Below, piece by piece: positions 29,368 through 38,589 of a stretch of 57,055 nt of DNA (the first letter of the stretch is position 1; each line of letters opens with the position of its first letter). The stretch comes from Rhodospirillales bacterium (GTDB taxonomy: Bacteria; Pseudomonadota; Alphaproteobacteria; CACIAM-22H2), in NCBI GenBank assembly GCA_947445225.1, contig CANFCX010000003.1, positions 1 to 57,055 of the forward strand. Reading direction: 5' to 3'. The position numbers and the translations under genes are program-made. The notes under the pieces are model-generated. The model searched no databases. It was not told where the DNA came from and saw only the letters and a program-made list of their open reading frames with translations.

Positions 29368-31188
29368 ATGGCCTACGACATCAGCACCAAGACCGGATTT
29401 GTCGCCAATCTCGGTAAGATTTATGGCGGTTATGCCGGCGCGTTTCTCGGATTTGTCGTCGTACTCGCTATCCTCGAGCAGATGGGCGTGCCCAACGCCG
29501 TCATCGGCTATTGCTTCGTGTTCCTGACCATTGGCGTCTATGCCTATATCGGTATCCTTTCGCGCACGATGGAGCTGTCGGAATATTACGTGGCCGGCCG
29601 CGTCGTCCCCGCTTTTTACAACGGCATGGCCACCGGCGCCGACTGGATGAGCGCGGCGTCCTTCATTTCCATGGCCGGCGGCCTCTATCTCGCCGGCTTC
29701 GCCAATCTCGGCTACGTCCTGGGGTGGACGGGCGGTTACGTGCTGGTGGCGATCCTGCTGGCGCCCTATCTGCGCAAATTCGGTCAGTTCACCGTGCCCG
29801 ATTTCCTGGGGACACGGTACGAAGGAAACGGCGCCCGTGTCTGCGGGGTGATTGTGCTTTTCGCCGCGTCCTTCACCTACATCGTGGCCCAGTGTTACGG
29901 CATCGGCATCATCACCTCGCGTTTCATCGGCATCAGTTTTGAACTTGCCATCTTTGTCGGGCTCGCCGGCATCCTGGTGTGTTCGATGCTGGGCGGCATG
30001 CGCGCGGTGACCTGGACTCAGGTGGCGCAATACATCGTGTTGATCGTTGCCTATCTGGTCCCGGTTATCTGGCTGTCGACCAAACTGTACGGCATCCCGA
30101 TTCCGGAACTGACCTATGGCATGGCGTTGGAAGAGATCGCTTCGCTCGAACAGAAGCTCGGCATTCTCAAGCCCCACGCCGCGCCCTATGTCGACGCGGC
30201 GGGCAAGTTCAGCTGGGTCGAATTCAACAATTTCTGGGCGCTGGTGTTGTGCCTCATGGTTGGCACCGCATCGCTTCCGCACATCCTGATGCGTTATTTC
30301 ACCACGCCCAATGTGCGTCAGGCGCGTGAATCCGTGGGCTGGAGCATCTTCTTCATCTTCCTGCTTTATTTCACGGCTCCGGCCTATGCCGCCTTCGCCA
30401 AGCTTGAGGTTTATTCCCACGTCATCGGACAACCGATCGCGCAGCTACCGATCTGGGTCCAAAACTGGTCTCAAGTCGGCGGGTTGCTCACGATCCGCGA
30501 CGCCAACAACGACGGCATCCTTCAACTCGCCGAATTCATCATCAACCAGGACATCATCGTTCTGTCGATGCCGGAAATCGCCGGCTTGCCCTATGTGATC
30601 TCGGGCTTGGTGGCGGCGGGTGGTCTCGCGGCGGCGTTATCCACCGCGGACGGACTTCTGCTCGCCATCGCCAACGCGCTTAGCCACGACATCTATTACA
30701 AAATGCTCGATCCGAAGGCGAGCACGACTCGGCGCCTGACCGTCGCCCGCGTTCTGCTGGTCGGCGTGGCCCTGGTGGCCGCGGCGGTGGCGGGAACGCG
30801 TCCCGACGGCATCATCCAGATGGTGGCCTGGGCGTTTTCCCTAGCCGCGGCCGGACTCTTCGCTCCGCTGGTGCTGGGGATCTGGTGGAAGCGAACAACC
30901 GCGGCCGGCGCCGTTGCCGGCATGATCAGCGGCTTTTCGGTGTGTCTCTTCTATCTGGTGATGACGCGGTATTTCCCGGAAACGTTCCAGGCTTGGTTCG
31001 GCACCAATCTGTGGTGGGGAATCCGTAACATCTCCAGCGCGCTGTTCGGCCTGCCGGTGGCCTTCGGCGTGACCTGGGCTGTCAGCATGTTGACGACGCC
31101 ACCGTCCAAAGAGATGCAGGATTTCGTCGATTCGATCCGCACGCCCCGGGGCGACGTGAAGTGGGCGATCGCCGGCGTCCGCGAATAA
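29368..31188 (+). CDS. sodium:solute symporter, ActP-like / VC_2705-type
   Basis: 606 aa; YVAGRVVPAFYNGMATGADWMSAASFISMAGGLY; contains EF-hand-like DANNDGILQLAE. Confidence 0.92.
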   Translation: MAYDISTKTGFVANLGKIYGGYAGAFLGFVVVLAILEQMGVPNAVIGYCFVFLTIGVYAYIGILSRTMELSEYYVAGRVVPAFYNGMATGADWMSAASFISMAGGLYLAGFANLGYVLGWTGGYVLVAILLAPYLRKFGQFTVPDFLGTRYEGNGARVCGVIVLFAASFTYIVAQCYGIGIITSRFIGISFELAIFVGLAGILVCSMLGGMRAVTWTQVAQYIVLIVAYLVPVIWLSTKLYGIPIPELTYGMALEEIASLEQKLGILKPHAAPYVDAAGKFSWVEFNNFWALVLCLMVGTASLPHILMRYFTTPNVRQARESVGWSIFFIFLLYFTAPAYAAFAKLEVYSHVIGQPIAQLPIWVQNWSQVGGLLTIRDANNDGILQLAEFIINQDIIVLSMPEIAGLPYVISGLVAAGGLAAALSTADGLLLAIANALSHDIYYKMLDPKASTTRRLTVARVLLVGVALVAAAVAGTRPDGIIQMVAWAFSLAAAGLFAPLVLGIWWKRTTAAGAVAGMISGFSVCLFYLVMTRYFPETFQAWFGTNLWWGIRNISSALFGLPVAFGVTWAVSMLTTPPSKEMQDFVDSIRTPRGDVKWAIAGVRE

Positions 31189-31206
31189 CAAACTTTCTAT
31201 AGAATG

Positions 31207-31239
31207 GGGCAGGGCACGGTCACGGGCCCTGCCCTTTTT
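31207..31239 (+). terminator. Rho-independent terminator
   Basis: GGGCAGGGC-acggtcacgg-GCCCTGCCC-TTTTT after the symporter. Confidence 0.92.
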
Positions 31240-31259
31240 CTTAGCGAGATTTCAAGCCG

Positions 31260-31580
31260 ATGGCGGGACAGGATATTTGGTGGAGTTATTGGTATTTCCA
31301 CCTGCCCAATTACGCGCTTTCGGTGTTGTTCTACACGATGTTCGGGCGGTTCGCCCTCGGCCTCTTGCTTCCCCCGGATAGCCCGAATTACGTCTATCGC
31401 TGGTTCCGCCGGCTGACCGATTGGATCGTCGCGCCGGTTGCCTTTGTCACGCCGCGCGCCCTCCATGGCCCGCTCCTGGCTCCGGTCGCGGCCTTTTGGA
31501 TCATGGTCGCGCGGGTCACGTTATTCGCCGTGTTGTACGCCGCGGAGCTTTTGCCGCGGGCGGCGCCGGGGACTTCCTGA
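31260..31580 (+). CDS. small membrane protein, possibly YggT-like
   Basis: YWYFHLPNYALSVLFYTMFGRFAL...YRWFRRLTDWIVAPVAFVTPRALHG. Confidence 0.65.
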   Translation: MAGQDIWWSYWYFHLPNYALSVLFYTMFGRFALGLLLPPDSPNYVYRWFRRLTDWIVAPVAFVTPRALHGPLLAPVAAFWIMVARVTLFAVLYAAELLPRAAPGTS

Positions 31581-31586
31581 CGGCCC

Positions 31587-31913
31587 ATGGGCGACCGCCG
31601 CAACCTGCTGATGATCGTGGTCGGATTGTGCGCCGCCAATGGCGTGTTTTCGCCCTATGTCGCCATCGCGCTTCAGATCGCGCCGGTTTTGATGCCCGAG
31701 GTGTTCCCGCGCACCGTGGGCTGGGCTTTGTTCTTCAGTTCGGTCGCGGTGTCGACGGCGACCTTGTTGCTCAGCGGGGTGCCGGCGGCGCTCTACGAAA
31801 GGCTGACGCGGAATGAAGAGGGCACGGCGTCGATGTGGATTTGGATGGCGGGCGCCGCCTTCCTTTCACTTCCGGCCCTGGTCAATCTCGACCGGATCGT
31901 CCGCGCCGATTGA
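31587..31913 (+). CDS. small membrane protein of unknown function
   Basis: 108 aa, about three predicted TM segments, closely spaced with upstream gene. Confidence 0.6.
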   Translation: MGDRRNLLMIVVGLCAANGVFSPYVAIALQIAPVLMPEVFPRTVGWALFFSSVAVSTATLLLSGVPAALYERLTRNEEGTASMWIWMAGAAFLSLPALVNLDRIVRAD

Positions 31914-31988
31914 CCCCCGATTGCCGCGCCAAACGCGCTTCCCATTCTGGTATCATCCGACGGGCGCGCATTGGATTTTCGTTATCCC

Positions 31989-32360
31989 ATGGATCGCATT
32001 CGCTACTTCGCCGACCAATCGATACGCCGCGCTTGCGGCTTTGGCTTTCTGGCGCTCGCCACCGGCATGGTCGGCCTTTATTGGGACATCGCCAGCGCCC
32101 TGAAACTTGGCGCGACCGGGGCCACGTTCATGGCGGCGCTATTGGTGTGGAAAGCGTTCGAGGCGCCACGGCGCAATTATCGGCGCACCGAAGTCTTTCT
32201 GTTGATGGACAAGAAACACGATTTTCCGGAAGCCCGCGCTCAGCAGATTTTCGGTAACACCCTGCGGGATCGTTACCTTTGGCACGCCACGCTCATCGCC
32301 GGATTGGCGGCTGTCTTGTGGTTGTTTGCATTTGTCGTACAGATCGTCGGAGCGGATTAG
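31989..32360 (+). CDS. conserved hypothetical membrane protein
   Basis: 124 aa; two hydrophobic segments, RRNYRRTEVFLLMDKKHDFPEARAQQIFGNTLRDRYLWHATL. Confidence 0.6.
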   Translation: MDRIRYFADQSIRRACGFGFLALATGMVGLYWDIASALKLGATGATFMAALLVWKAFEAPRRNYRRTEVFLLMDKKHDFPEARAQQIFGNTLRDRYLWHATLIAGLAAVLWLFAFVVQIVGAD

Positions 32361-32386
32361 GCCGCCGCCACTTGGCCGCGCGACAA

Positions 32387-32701
32387 TCAGAAGACGGCGG
32401 CGAAACTACCGTCCAGCCGTTTCTCGGCGATGCATTGATAAAGGCCGCGCTTCTCGCCCATTTCGTACCGGATCGAGACGCGGAACTGATCGTCGCCGGT
32501 CGAAATCGCGACCAAGGATTTCTCGAATGGCTCGAAATTGGCCGCGGCGAGTTCGGATCCCGGCTTTTTGGCGTTGGCGAGGCAAATATCGTAGGCCGCT
32601 CGATTGAACTTTTCGCTCTGACCGCAGCCGGCGACCAAGAGCGCCGCCGAAAGGATCGCTGCGAGCCGGGCGGTGAACACGGGCATGGGTATCATCCTCA
32701 A
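32387..32701 (-). CDS. small putative lipoprotein
   Basis: Signal peptide with lipobox-like LLVAGC followed by CLANAKKPGSELAAANFEPFEKSLVAISTGDDQFRVSIRYEMGEKRGLYQC. Confidence 0.65.
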   Translation of the reverse strand: MRMIPMPVFTARLAAILSAALLVAGCGQSEKFNRAAYDICLANAKKPGSELAAANFEPFEKSLVAISTGDDQFRVSIRYEMGEKRGLYQCIAEKRLDGSFAAVF

Positions 32702-32805
32702 GCCTGAGGCTGCTTAAGCGCGGTCGTGTGAATATCGAGCGTGTCCCACTGGGTCAAGTCCAATGCGGCGCCTTCGCGCGCGCCGATTTCACCGCTTCGG
32801 AAAAC

Positions 32806-32834
32806 TTGCACTTCGGTTGTTGATTTCCTATATA
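32806..32834 (+). promoter_or_regulatory. candidate sigma-70 promoter for coaBC
   Basis: TTGCAC (32806-32811)-N17-TATATA (32829-32834). Confidence 0.6.
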
Positions 32835-32865
32835 TTACATGACTAATTCGTAGAATGGGACAATC

Positions 32866-34092
32866 GTGCTGAACGGCAAACGTGTTCTGTTGATCATTTC
32901 CGGCGGCATCGCGGCTTACAAGAGCCTCGATCTCATCCGCCGGTTGCGCGAGCGCGGCGCCGCGGTTCGCTGTGTCCTCACCGAAGGGGGCGCGCAATTC
33001 GTCACGCCGCTTTCCGTCGCGGCACTCAGCGAAGACAAGGTTTACGGCGACCTGTTTTCGCTGACCGACGAAAGCGAAATGGGCCACATACGTTTGTCGC
33101 GCGAGGCCGACCTTATCGTCGTCGCCCCCGCGAGCGCGGACATCTTGGCGAAAATGGCGACCGGCTTGGCTGGCGACCTCGCCGCCGCCGTATTGCTTGC
33201 CTCCGATAAACCGGTGCTGGTGGCGCCCGCCATGAACACCATGATGTGGCGCCATCCGGCGACTCAGCGCAATGTGCAGACCTTGGCGGGCTGGGGAATC
33301 CAGCGCGTCGGCCCGCGACCCGGCGATTTGGCCTGCGGCGAGACCGGCGATGGCCGCATGGCCGAGCCGTTGGAGATCGTCGAGGCCATCGAGGCGATGT
33401 TCGTTCCGGCGCGACCTCTTTCCGGAAAGCGTGCACTGGTCACCAGCGGCCCCACCTACGAGGCGATCGATCCGGTTCGGTATATCGCCAATCGTTCTTC
33501 CGGCCGTCAGGGCCATGCCATCGCAGCCGCGCTGGCCCGCCACGGCGCCGGGACGATCCTGGTCGCCGGGCCCACCGCGCTGCCCGATCCGCCCGGTGTC
33601 AAAACCGTTCACGTCGAGACCGCGGCCCAGATGCTGGCGGCGTGTGAAGCCGCGCTGCCCGTCGATCTCGCGGTGTGCGCCGCCGCCGTGGCGGATTGGC
33701 GACCGCAGGCGCCGGCCAACCGAAAACTCAAGAAGGACGGAAAAGCGCCGGTCCTGCACTTGGCCGAAAACACCGACATCCTGGCCCGATTGTCCACGCC
33801 CGGCCGAACGCGCCCGGCGCTCGTCGTCGGCTTCGCCGCCGAGACCGCCACGGACATCGATGAGCTTGTCACCCTCGCGTCGGCCAAACGTACGCGCAAG
33901 GGGTGCGATTGGATGCTGGCCAACGATGTCTCGACAGCCGCCGGTACGTTTGGGGGCGAGGCCAACACCGTTCACCTGATCGATGCGGCCGGTGTCGAAC
34001 ATTGGCCGCGTTTGGACAAGGACGCCGTCGGTGAACGCCTGGCCGAGCGCATCGGGAAGTATTTTTCGCCACGGCCGGGGGCCGCCGCGTGA
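32866..34092 (+). CDS. coaBC: bifunctional phosphopantothenoylcysteine decarboxylase / phosphopantothenate-cysteine ligase
   Basis: [63 protein letters not shown] start. Confidence 0.97.
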   Translation: MLNGKRVLLIISGGIAAYKSLDLIRRLRERGAAVRCVLTEGGAQFVTPLSVAALSEDKVYGDLFSLTDESEMGHIRLSREADLIVVAPASADILAKMATGLAGDLAAAVLLASDKPVLVAPAMNTMMWRHPATQRNVQTLAGWGIQRVGPRPGDLACGETGDGRMAEPLEIVEAIEAMFVPARPLSGKRALVTSGPTYEAIDPVRYIANRSSGRQGHAIAAALARHGAGTILVAGPTALPDPPGVKTVHVETAAQMLAACEAALPVDLAVCAAAVADWRPQAPANRKLKKDGKAPVLHLAENTDILARLSTPGRTRPALVVGFAAETATDIDELVTLASAKRTRKGCDWMLANDVSTAAGTFGGEANTVHLIDAAGVEHWPRLDKDAVGERLAERIGKYFSPRPGAAA

Positions 34093-34538
34093 GCATCGCC
34101 GTGGCTTTGCGCCGGCTGCCGCACGCCGCCGAACTGCCGCTGCCGGCCCCCGCCACGGCCGGCGCCGCCGGCGCCGACCTGGCCGCCGCGATCACGTCCG
34201 AAATCGTGATTCCGCCGGGCGGACGCGCCTTGATTCCGACCGGTTTTGCGATCGCGGTTCCTTTGGGATTTGAGGCGCAAATCCGGCCGCGATCGGGTTT
34301 GGCGCTGCACCATGGCGTTGCCCTCTTGAACAGCCCCGGCACCATCGACTCCGATTACCGCGGCGAAATCGGCGTCATTCTGATCAATCTTGGCAGCGCC
34401 GATTTTCGCATCAGCCGCGGGATGCGCGTGGCCCAGATCATCCTCGCCCCGGTCGCGGCGGCGGCCTGGCAGGAGGTCGTTGCCCTTCCCGACAGTCCGC
34501 GCGGTGCCGGCGGCTTCGGGTCAACCGGCGTCGGCTGA
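34089..34538 (+). CDS. dut: dUTP diphosphatase
   Basis: [55 protein letters not shown]. Confidence 0.97.
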   Translation: MSIAVALRRLPHAAELPLPAPATAGAAGADLAAAITSEIVIPPGGRALIPTGFAIAVPLGFEAQIRPRSGLALHHGVALLNSPGTIDSDYRGEIGVILINLGSADFRISRGMRVAQIILAPVAAAAWQEVVALPDSPRGAGGFGSTGVG

Positions 34539-34548
34539 GGCGGCGACG

Positions 34549-35004
34549 ATGTTGAGGTTATCCAAGAAGCTCTTGTTCGCCATCGAGACGGTTTTGGACA
34601 TCGCCTACCACGCGGGGTCGGCGCCGGTCCGCAGCCCGGACATCACCCGCCGCCAGGGCATTCCGGCGCGCTCCCTGGAACCGGTTCTCCAGCATCTTGT
34701 GCGCGCCGGTGTGCTGACCGGCGTGCGCGGTCCGCGCGGGGGTTATCGCCTGGCGCGCGAGCGGCGGCGGATCACGCTGGGCGAAATCGTGCGCCTGGTG
34801 GGCGCGCTGGAAAAGACCAAGGACCCCATCTACGACGCCGCCGGTGCGCCGCTCGGCCACCGCGTCGTCCGCCCCTTGTGGCGGGAGTTGCAAGAGGAGC
34901 TGACGGAGCGGCTCGATGCCGTGACCATCGAGGATCTGTGCAAACGCGCCCGCGATGCCGGCGTCGAAAACGAAGCCGTGGCCGGTTATGACTACAGCAT
35001 CTGA
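34549..35004 (+). CDS. Rrf2 family transcriptional regulator
   Basis: KLLFAIETVLDIAYHAGSAPVRSPDITRRQGIPARSLEPVLQHLVRAGVLTGVRGPRGGYRLAR. Confidence 0.9.
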   Translation: MLRLSKKLLFAIETVLDIAYHAGSAPVRSPDITRRQGIPARSLEPVLQHLVRAGVLTGVRGPRGGYRLARERRRITLGEIVRLVGALEKTKDPIYDAAGAPLGHRVVRPLWRELQEELTERLDAVTIEDLCKRARDAGVENEAVAGYDYSI

Positions 35005-35040
35005 CGGATCGGGAGCGGCGTTCGGAATCGGGAGGGTGCG

Positions 35041-36021
35041 ATGAACCCGCGCGAGGCGCCCGGCTTGGCCGCGCGGGGTGAATTCCGCGGCCGCATCTAC
35101 GAAACCATCGTCGATACCATCGGCGCCACGCCGCTGGTGCGGCTGCGCCGGATCGCCAAGAAAGCGGGCGCCGTCGCCGATGTCGTGGCCAAGCTCGAGT
35201 TTTTCAACCCGCTGGGTTCGGTGAAGGACCGCATCGGCGTTGCCATGATCGAGGCGGCCGAGGCCGCGGGCACGATCAAGGCCGGCACGGTGGTGATCGA
35301 ACCGACCTCCGGCAATACCGGGATCGCGTTGGCGTTCGTCTGCGCCGCCAAGGGGTATCGGTTGATCTTGATCATGCCGGAGAGCATGTCGGTGGAACGC
35401 CGCAAGATGTTGAAACTGCTGGGCGCCGAACTTGAATTGACGCCGGCGGCCGAAGGCATGCGCGGCGCCATCCGGCGGGCGGAGCAGCTTTTGAAGGAAA
35501 TGCCCGATGCCTTCATGCCCCAGCAATTCAACAATCCGGCGAACCCCGAGATTCATCGGCGCACGACGGCGGAGGAAATCTGGCGGGATACCGAAGGCCG
35601 CGTCGACGTCGTGGTCAGCGGCGTCGGCACCGGCGGAACCTTGACCGGCGTCGGCGAGGTGATCAAGCCGCGCCGGCCCGGCCTGCAGATGGTCGCGGTC
35701 GAGCCCGAGGATAGCCCGGTTCTGTCGGGTGGGGCGCCCGGTCCGCATAAGATTCAGGGCATTGGCGCCGGGTTCATTCCCGATATCCTGCGCCGCGACC
35801 TTATCGATGAAGTCATCCGCGTCGGCAACGCCACCGCGTTTGAAACCGCGCGCGAGGTCGCGCGCCTCGAGGGCATACCGGTTGGCATCTCCTCCGGCGC
35901 CGCCATCGCCGCCGGTCTCGAAATCGCCGCGCGCAAGACTATGGCCGGCAAATTGATCGTCGTCGTGGTACCGTCTTTCGCCGAACGTTATCTTTCCACC
36001 CCCCTTTTCGAAGGCCTGTGA
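35041..36021 (+). CDS. cysK: cysteine synthase A (PLP)
   Basis: [17 protein letters not shown]...[16 protein letters not shown]...[19 protein letters not shown]...[13 protein letters not shown]. Confidence 0.95.
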   Translation: MNPREAPGLAARGEFRGRIYETIVDTIGATPLVRLRRIAKKAGAVADVVAKLEFFNPLGSVKDRIGVAMIEAAEAAGTIKAGTVVIEPTSGNTGIALAFVCAAKGYRLILIMPESMSVERRKMLKLLGAELELTPAAEGMRGAIRRAEQLLKEMPDAFMPQQFNNPANPEIHRRTTAEEIWRDTEGRVDVVVSGVGTGGTLTGVGEVIKPRRPGLQMVAVEPEDSPVLSGGAPGPHKIQGIGAGFIPDILRRDLIDEVIRVGNATAFETAREVARLEGIPVGISSGAAIAAGLEIAARKTMAGKLIVVVVPSFAERYLSTPLFEGL

Positions 36022-36022
36022 C

Positions 36023-36829
36023 ATGGAACTCAGCGAGCATCAGATCCACCGCTATGCGCGCCATCTGATCCTCGACGAAGTGGGCGAGGAAGGTCAGGCC
36101 AAGCTGTTGGCGGCGCGTGTGTTGGTGATCGGCGCGGGTGGTTTGGGTTCGCCCGTCTTGCTCTATTTGGCCGCGGCCGGCATCGGCACGCTTGGCTTCG
36201 TCGACAGCGACGTCGTTGAATTGTCGAACCTTCAGCGCCAAATCATCCACACCAATGACAGCATCGGCCGCGCGAAAGTGGATAGCGCGCTGGCCACGCT
36301 GCGCTCGGTCAATCCCGACATCACACTTGTCCCGCACCATTTCCGGCTGACGGTCGACAATGTGCGCGAATTGATCGCCGATTACGATCTGGTCGCCGAT
36401 GGCAGCGACAATTTCAGCACGCGGTATCTGCTGAACGACGCCTGCTACCTGGCGAAAAAGCCCCTGGTGTCGGCCGCCCTCCTGCGCTTCGAGGGCCAGC
36501 TTTCGACCTTCAAGGCACACCACCCCGGCGATGGGTTCCCGTGTTATCGGTGCATCTTTCGCGACCCGCCGCCGCCGGATTTGATTCCGCGCTGCGAGCA
36601 GGCCGGCATCCTGGGATCGGTGGCCGGGGTTCTGGGCACACTTCAGGCGACGGAGATCGTGAAAGAGGTCCTTGGTCTGGGCGACAGCCTCTCCGGCCAG
36701 TTGTTGATCTATGACGCTCTCTCTTCGGAATTCCGCAAGATCAAGGTCAAGCGCGACCCCGGCTGCCCGCTTTGCGGGTCGCAGGCGACGATCAAGGATT
36801 TGTCGCGCCACGAAAAGAAGCCGAATTGA
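36023..36829 (+). CDS. moeB: ThiF/MoeB-family adenylyltransferase
   Basis: RYARHLILDEVGEEGQAKLLAARVLVIGAGGLGSPVLLYLAAAGIGTLGFVDSDVVELSNLQRQ; Zn-binding CYRC/CPLC pairs. Confidence 0.92.
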   Translation: MELSEHQIHRYARHLILDEVGEEGQAKLLAARVLVIGAGGLGSPVLLYLAAAGIGTLGFVDSDVVELSNLQRQIIHTNDSIGRAKVDSALATLRSVNPDITLVPHHFRLTVDNVRELIADYDLVADGSDNFSTRYLLNDACYLAKKPLVSAALLRFEGQLSTFKAHHPGDGFPCYRCIFRDPPPPDLIPRCEQAGILGSVAGVLGTLQATEIVKEVLGLGDSLSGQLLIYDALSSEFRKIKVKRDPGCPLCGSQATIKDLSRHEKKPN

Positions 36830-36875
36830 GACCGCGTCGAGTTTGATCTCGACGGTACGCGACCCCGGACATGAC

Positions 36876-37811
36876 ATGACCACCGACCGACTTCGCATCG
36901 GCACGCGCGGTTCCCCCCTCGCGCTGGCCCAGGCCGATGAAACACGCCGGCGGCTCATCGCCGCGCACCCGGCCTTGGCCGAGGCCGGCGCCATCGACAT
37001 CGTTGTCATCAAGACGACGGGCGACAACGTGGTCGATCGGCCGCTTGCCGATGTCGGCGGCAAGGGTTTGTTCACCAAGGAAATCGACGAGGCGCTGTTG
37101 GCCGGGGTCGTCGATCTCGGCGTGCACTCGACCAAAGACATGCCAACCATCCTTCCCGACGGACTCATCCTCGCCACCGTGCTGCCCCGGCAGGACCCCC
37201 GCGACGTGTTGATCGCTCCGGGCGCGCGTTCCCTGCGCGAGTTGCCGGCGAACGCGTCGCTCGGCACTTCATCGCCGCGGCGCCAGGCGCAGGTCCTTGC
37301 GTTGCGTCCCGATCTTCGCGTGTTGCCCCTGCGCGGCAATGTGCAGACTCGTTTGCGCAAGGTCGGCGAGGGCGCGGTTGGCGCCACGCTGCTGGCTCTG
37401 GCCGGGCTGCGGCGTCTTGGCCTTCCCGACGACACCGGCGCGATCCTCGAAGCCAGCGAAATGCTGCCGGCGGTGGCGCAAGGGGCCATCGGATTGGAAT
37501 GCCGCGAAAGCGATTCCCGCGTGCGGGCCTTGATCCAACCCTTGAACGACGGCCCCAGCTTCATCGCCATAACCGCCGAACGCGCCATGCTGGCGGTGCT
37601 CGACGGCTCCTGCCGCACGCCAATCGGCGGGCTCGCCGAGGTCGACGGAAGCCGGATCGTTCTGCGCGGGCTGCTCGCGCGGCCGGACGGGTCCGGCCTG
37701 TGGCGGGCGGAGCGATCCGGGGCCGCCGCCGACGCCGCCGCGATCGGCCGGGACCTCGGCGCGGCCCTGCGCGCCGCCGCCGGAGCCGATTACGCCGCGC
37801 TCACCGGATGA
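36876..37811 (+). CDS. hemC: hydroxymethylbilane synthase
   Basis: RIGTRGSPLALAQADE...KGLFTKEIDEALL...HSTKDMPT...LDGSCRTPIG. Confidence 0.97.
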   Translation: MTTDRLRIGTRGSPLALAQADETRRRLIAAHPALAEAGAIDIVVIKTTGDNVVDRPLADVGGKGLFTKEIDEALLAGVVDLGVHSTKDMPTILPDGLILATVLPRQDPRDVLIAPGARSLRELPANASLGTSSPRRQAQVLALRPDLRVLPLRGNVQTRLRKVGEGAVGATLLALAGLRRLGLPDDTGAILEASEMLPAVAQGAIGLECRESDSRVRALIQPLNDGPSFIAITAERAMLAVLDGSCRTPIGGLAEVDGSRIVLRGLLARPDGSGLWRAERSGAAADAAAIGRDLGAALRAAAGADYAALTG

Positions 37812-37817
37812 AGCGGC

Positions 37818-38540
37818 ATGCGTGTCCTCATCACCCGGCCGCGCGAGGATGCCGAGAGCCTGGCGGCGATTCTCGGCGAACGCGGAATCGATGCTCTGGT
37901 CGAACCGCTCCTCGAGATTCGTTTGCTGCCCGATGCCGTGGTTACGCTTGACGGCGTGCAGGCCGTTCTTCTGACCAGCGCCAATGGCGCCCGGGCGTTT
38001 GGCGGGCTCTGCGACCGGCGCGATGTGCCGGTCTTCGCCGTCGGCGCTGCCACGGCGAGGACGGCGCGCGACCTCGGATTTTCCAACGTCCATAGCGCCG
38101 GTGGCGATATCGGCGACCTGGCGCACCTCGCCGCCGCGCGCCTCGATCCGCGGGCCGGGGCTTTGCTTCATGTCGCCGGAACCGAAATCGCGGGCGACCT
38201 TTCGGGCATTTTGGGTGGACGGGGTTTTTCGGTCAGGCGGGCGACGCTCTACGAGGCACGCCCGGTAGCGGCTCTTTCCAGCCGGGTGATGGCGGCGATG
38301 GCGGATGGTTCCCTCGACGCCGCCCTGTTTTTCTCTCCCCGGACGGCGTCCGCCTTTGTTAATTTGGCGCGGGGGGCGGATGTGGCGGAGAAATGCGCGA
38401 CCATCGACGCAATCTGCTTGAGTGCTGCCGTCTCCAAGGCGTTGGAAGGCCTGACCTGGCGGTCGCGGCGCGTGGCGGACCGGCCGGACCAGGCTTCTCT
38501 GCTCGCCTGCCTTCAACATTCGCTGGAGGATCGGGCCTAA
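37818..38540 (+). CDS. hemD: uroporphyrinogen-III synthase
   Basis: MRVLITRPREDAESLAAIL...VLLTSANGARAF...FFSPRTASAFV...CLSAAVSKAL; follows hemC. Confidence 0.9.
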   Translation: MRVLITRPREDAESLAAILGERGIDALVEPLLEIRLLPDAVVTLDGVQAVLLTSANGARAFGGLCDRRDVPVFAVGAATARTARDLGFSNVHSAGGDIGDLAHLAAARLDPRAGALLHVAGTEIAGDLSGILGGRGFSVRRATLYEARPVAALSSRVMAAMADGSLDAALFFSPRTASAFVNLARGADVAEKCATIDAICLSAAVSKALEGLTWRSRRVADRPDQASLLACLQHSLEDRA

Positions 38541-38589
38541 TGCCTGGGATTCCCCCTCTGCGCGGAACAAGGCGAGCGCGTTCGGGGCC

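Noticed and set aside
32698-32860. Possible small minus-strand ORF ending ...VQVFRSGEIGAREGAALDLTQWDTLDIHTTALKQPQA
   Set aside because: No convincing start or Shine-Dalgarno, and it overlaps the likely coaBC promoter; would need proteomic or conservation evidence.
36835-36854. CGTCGAG-tttgat-CTCGACG hairpin before hemC
   Set aside because: Only 7 bp and no other supporting signal; common by chance in GC-rich intergenic DNA.
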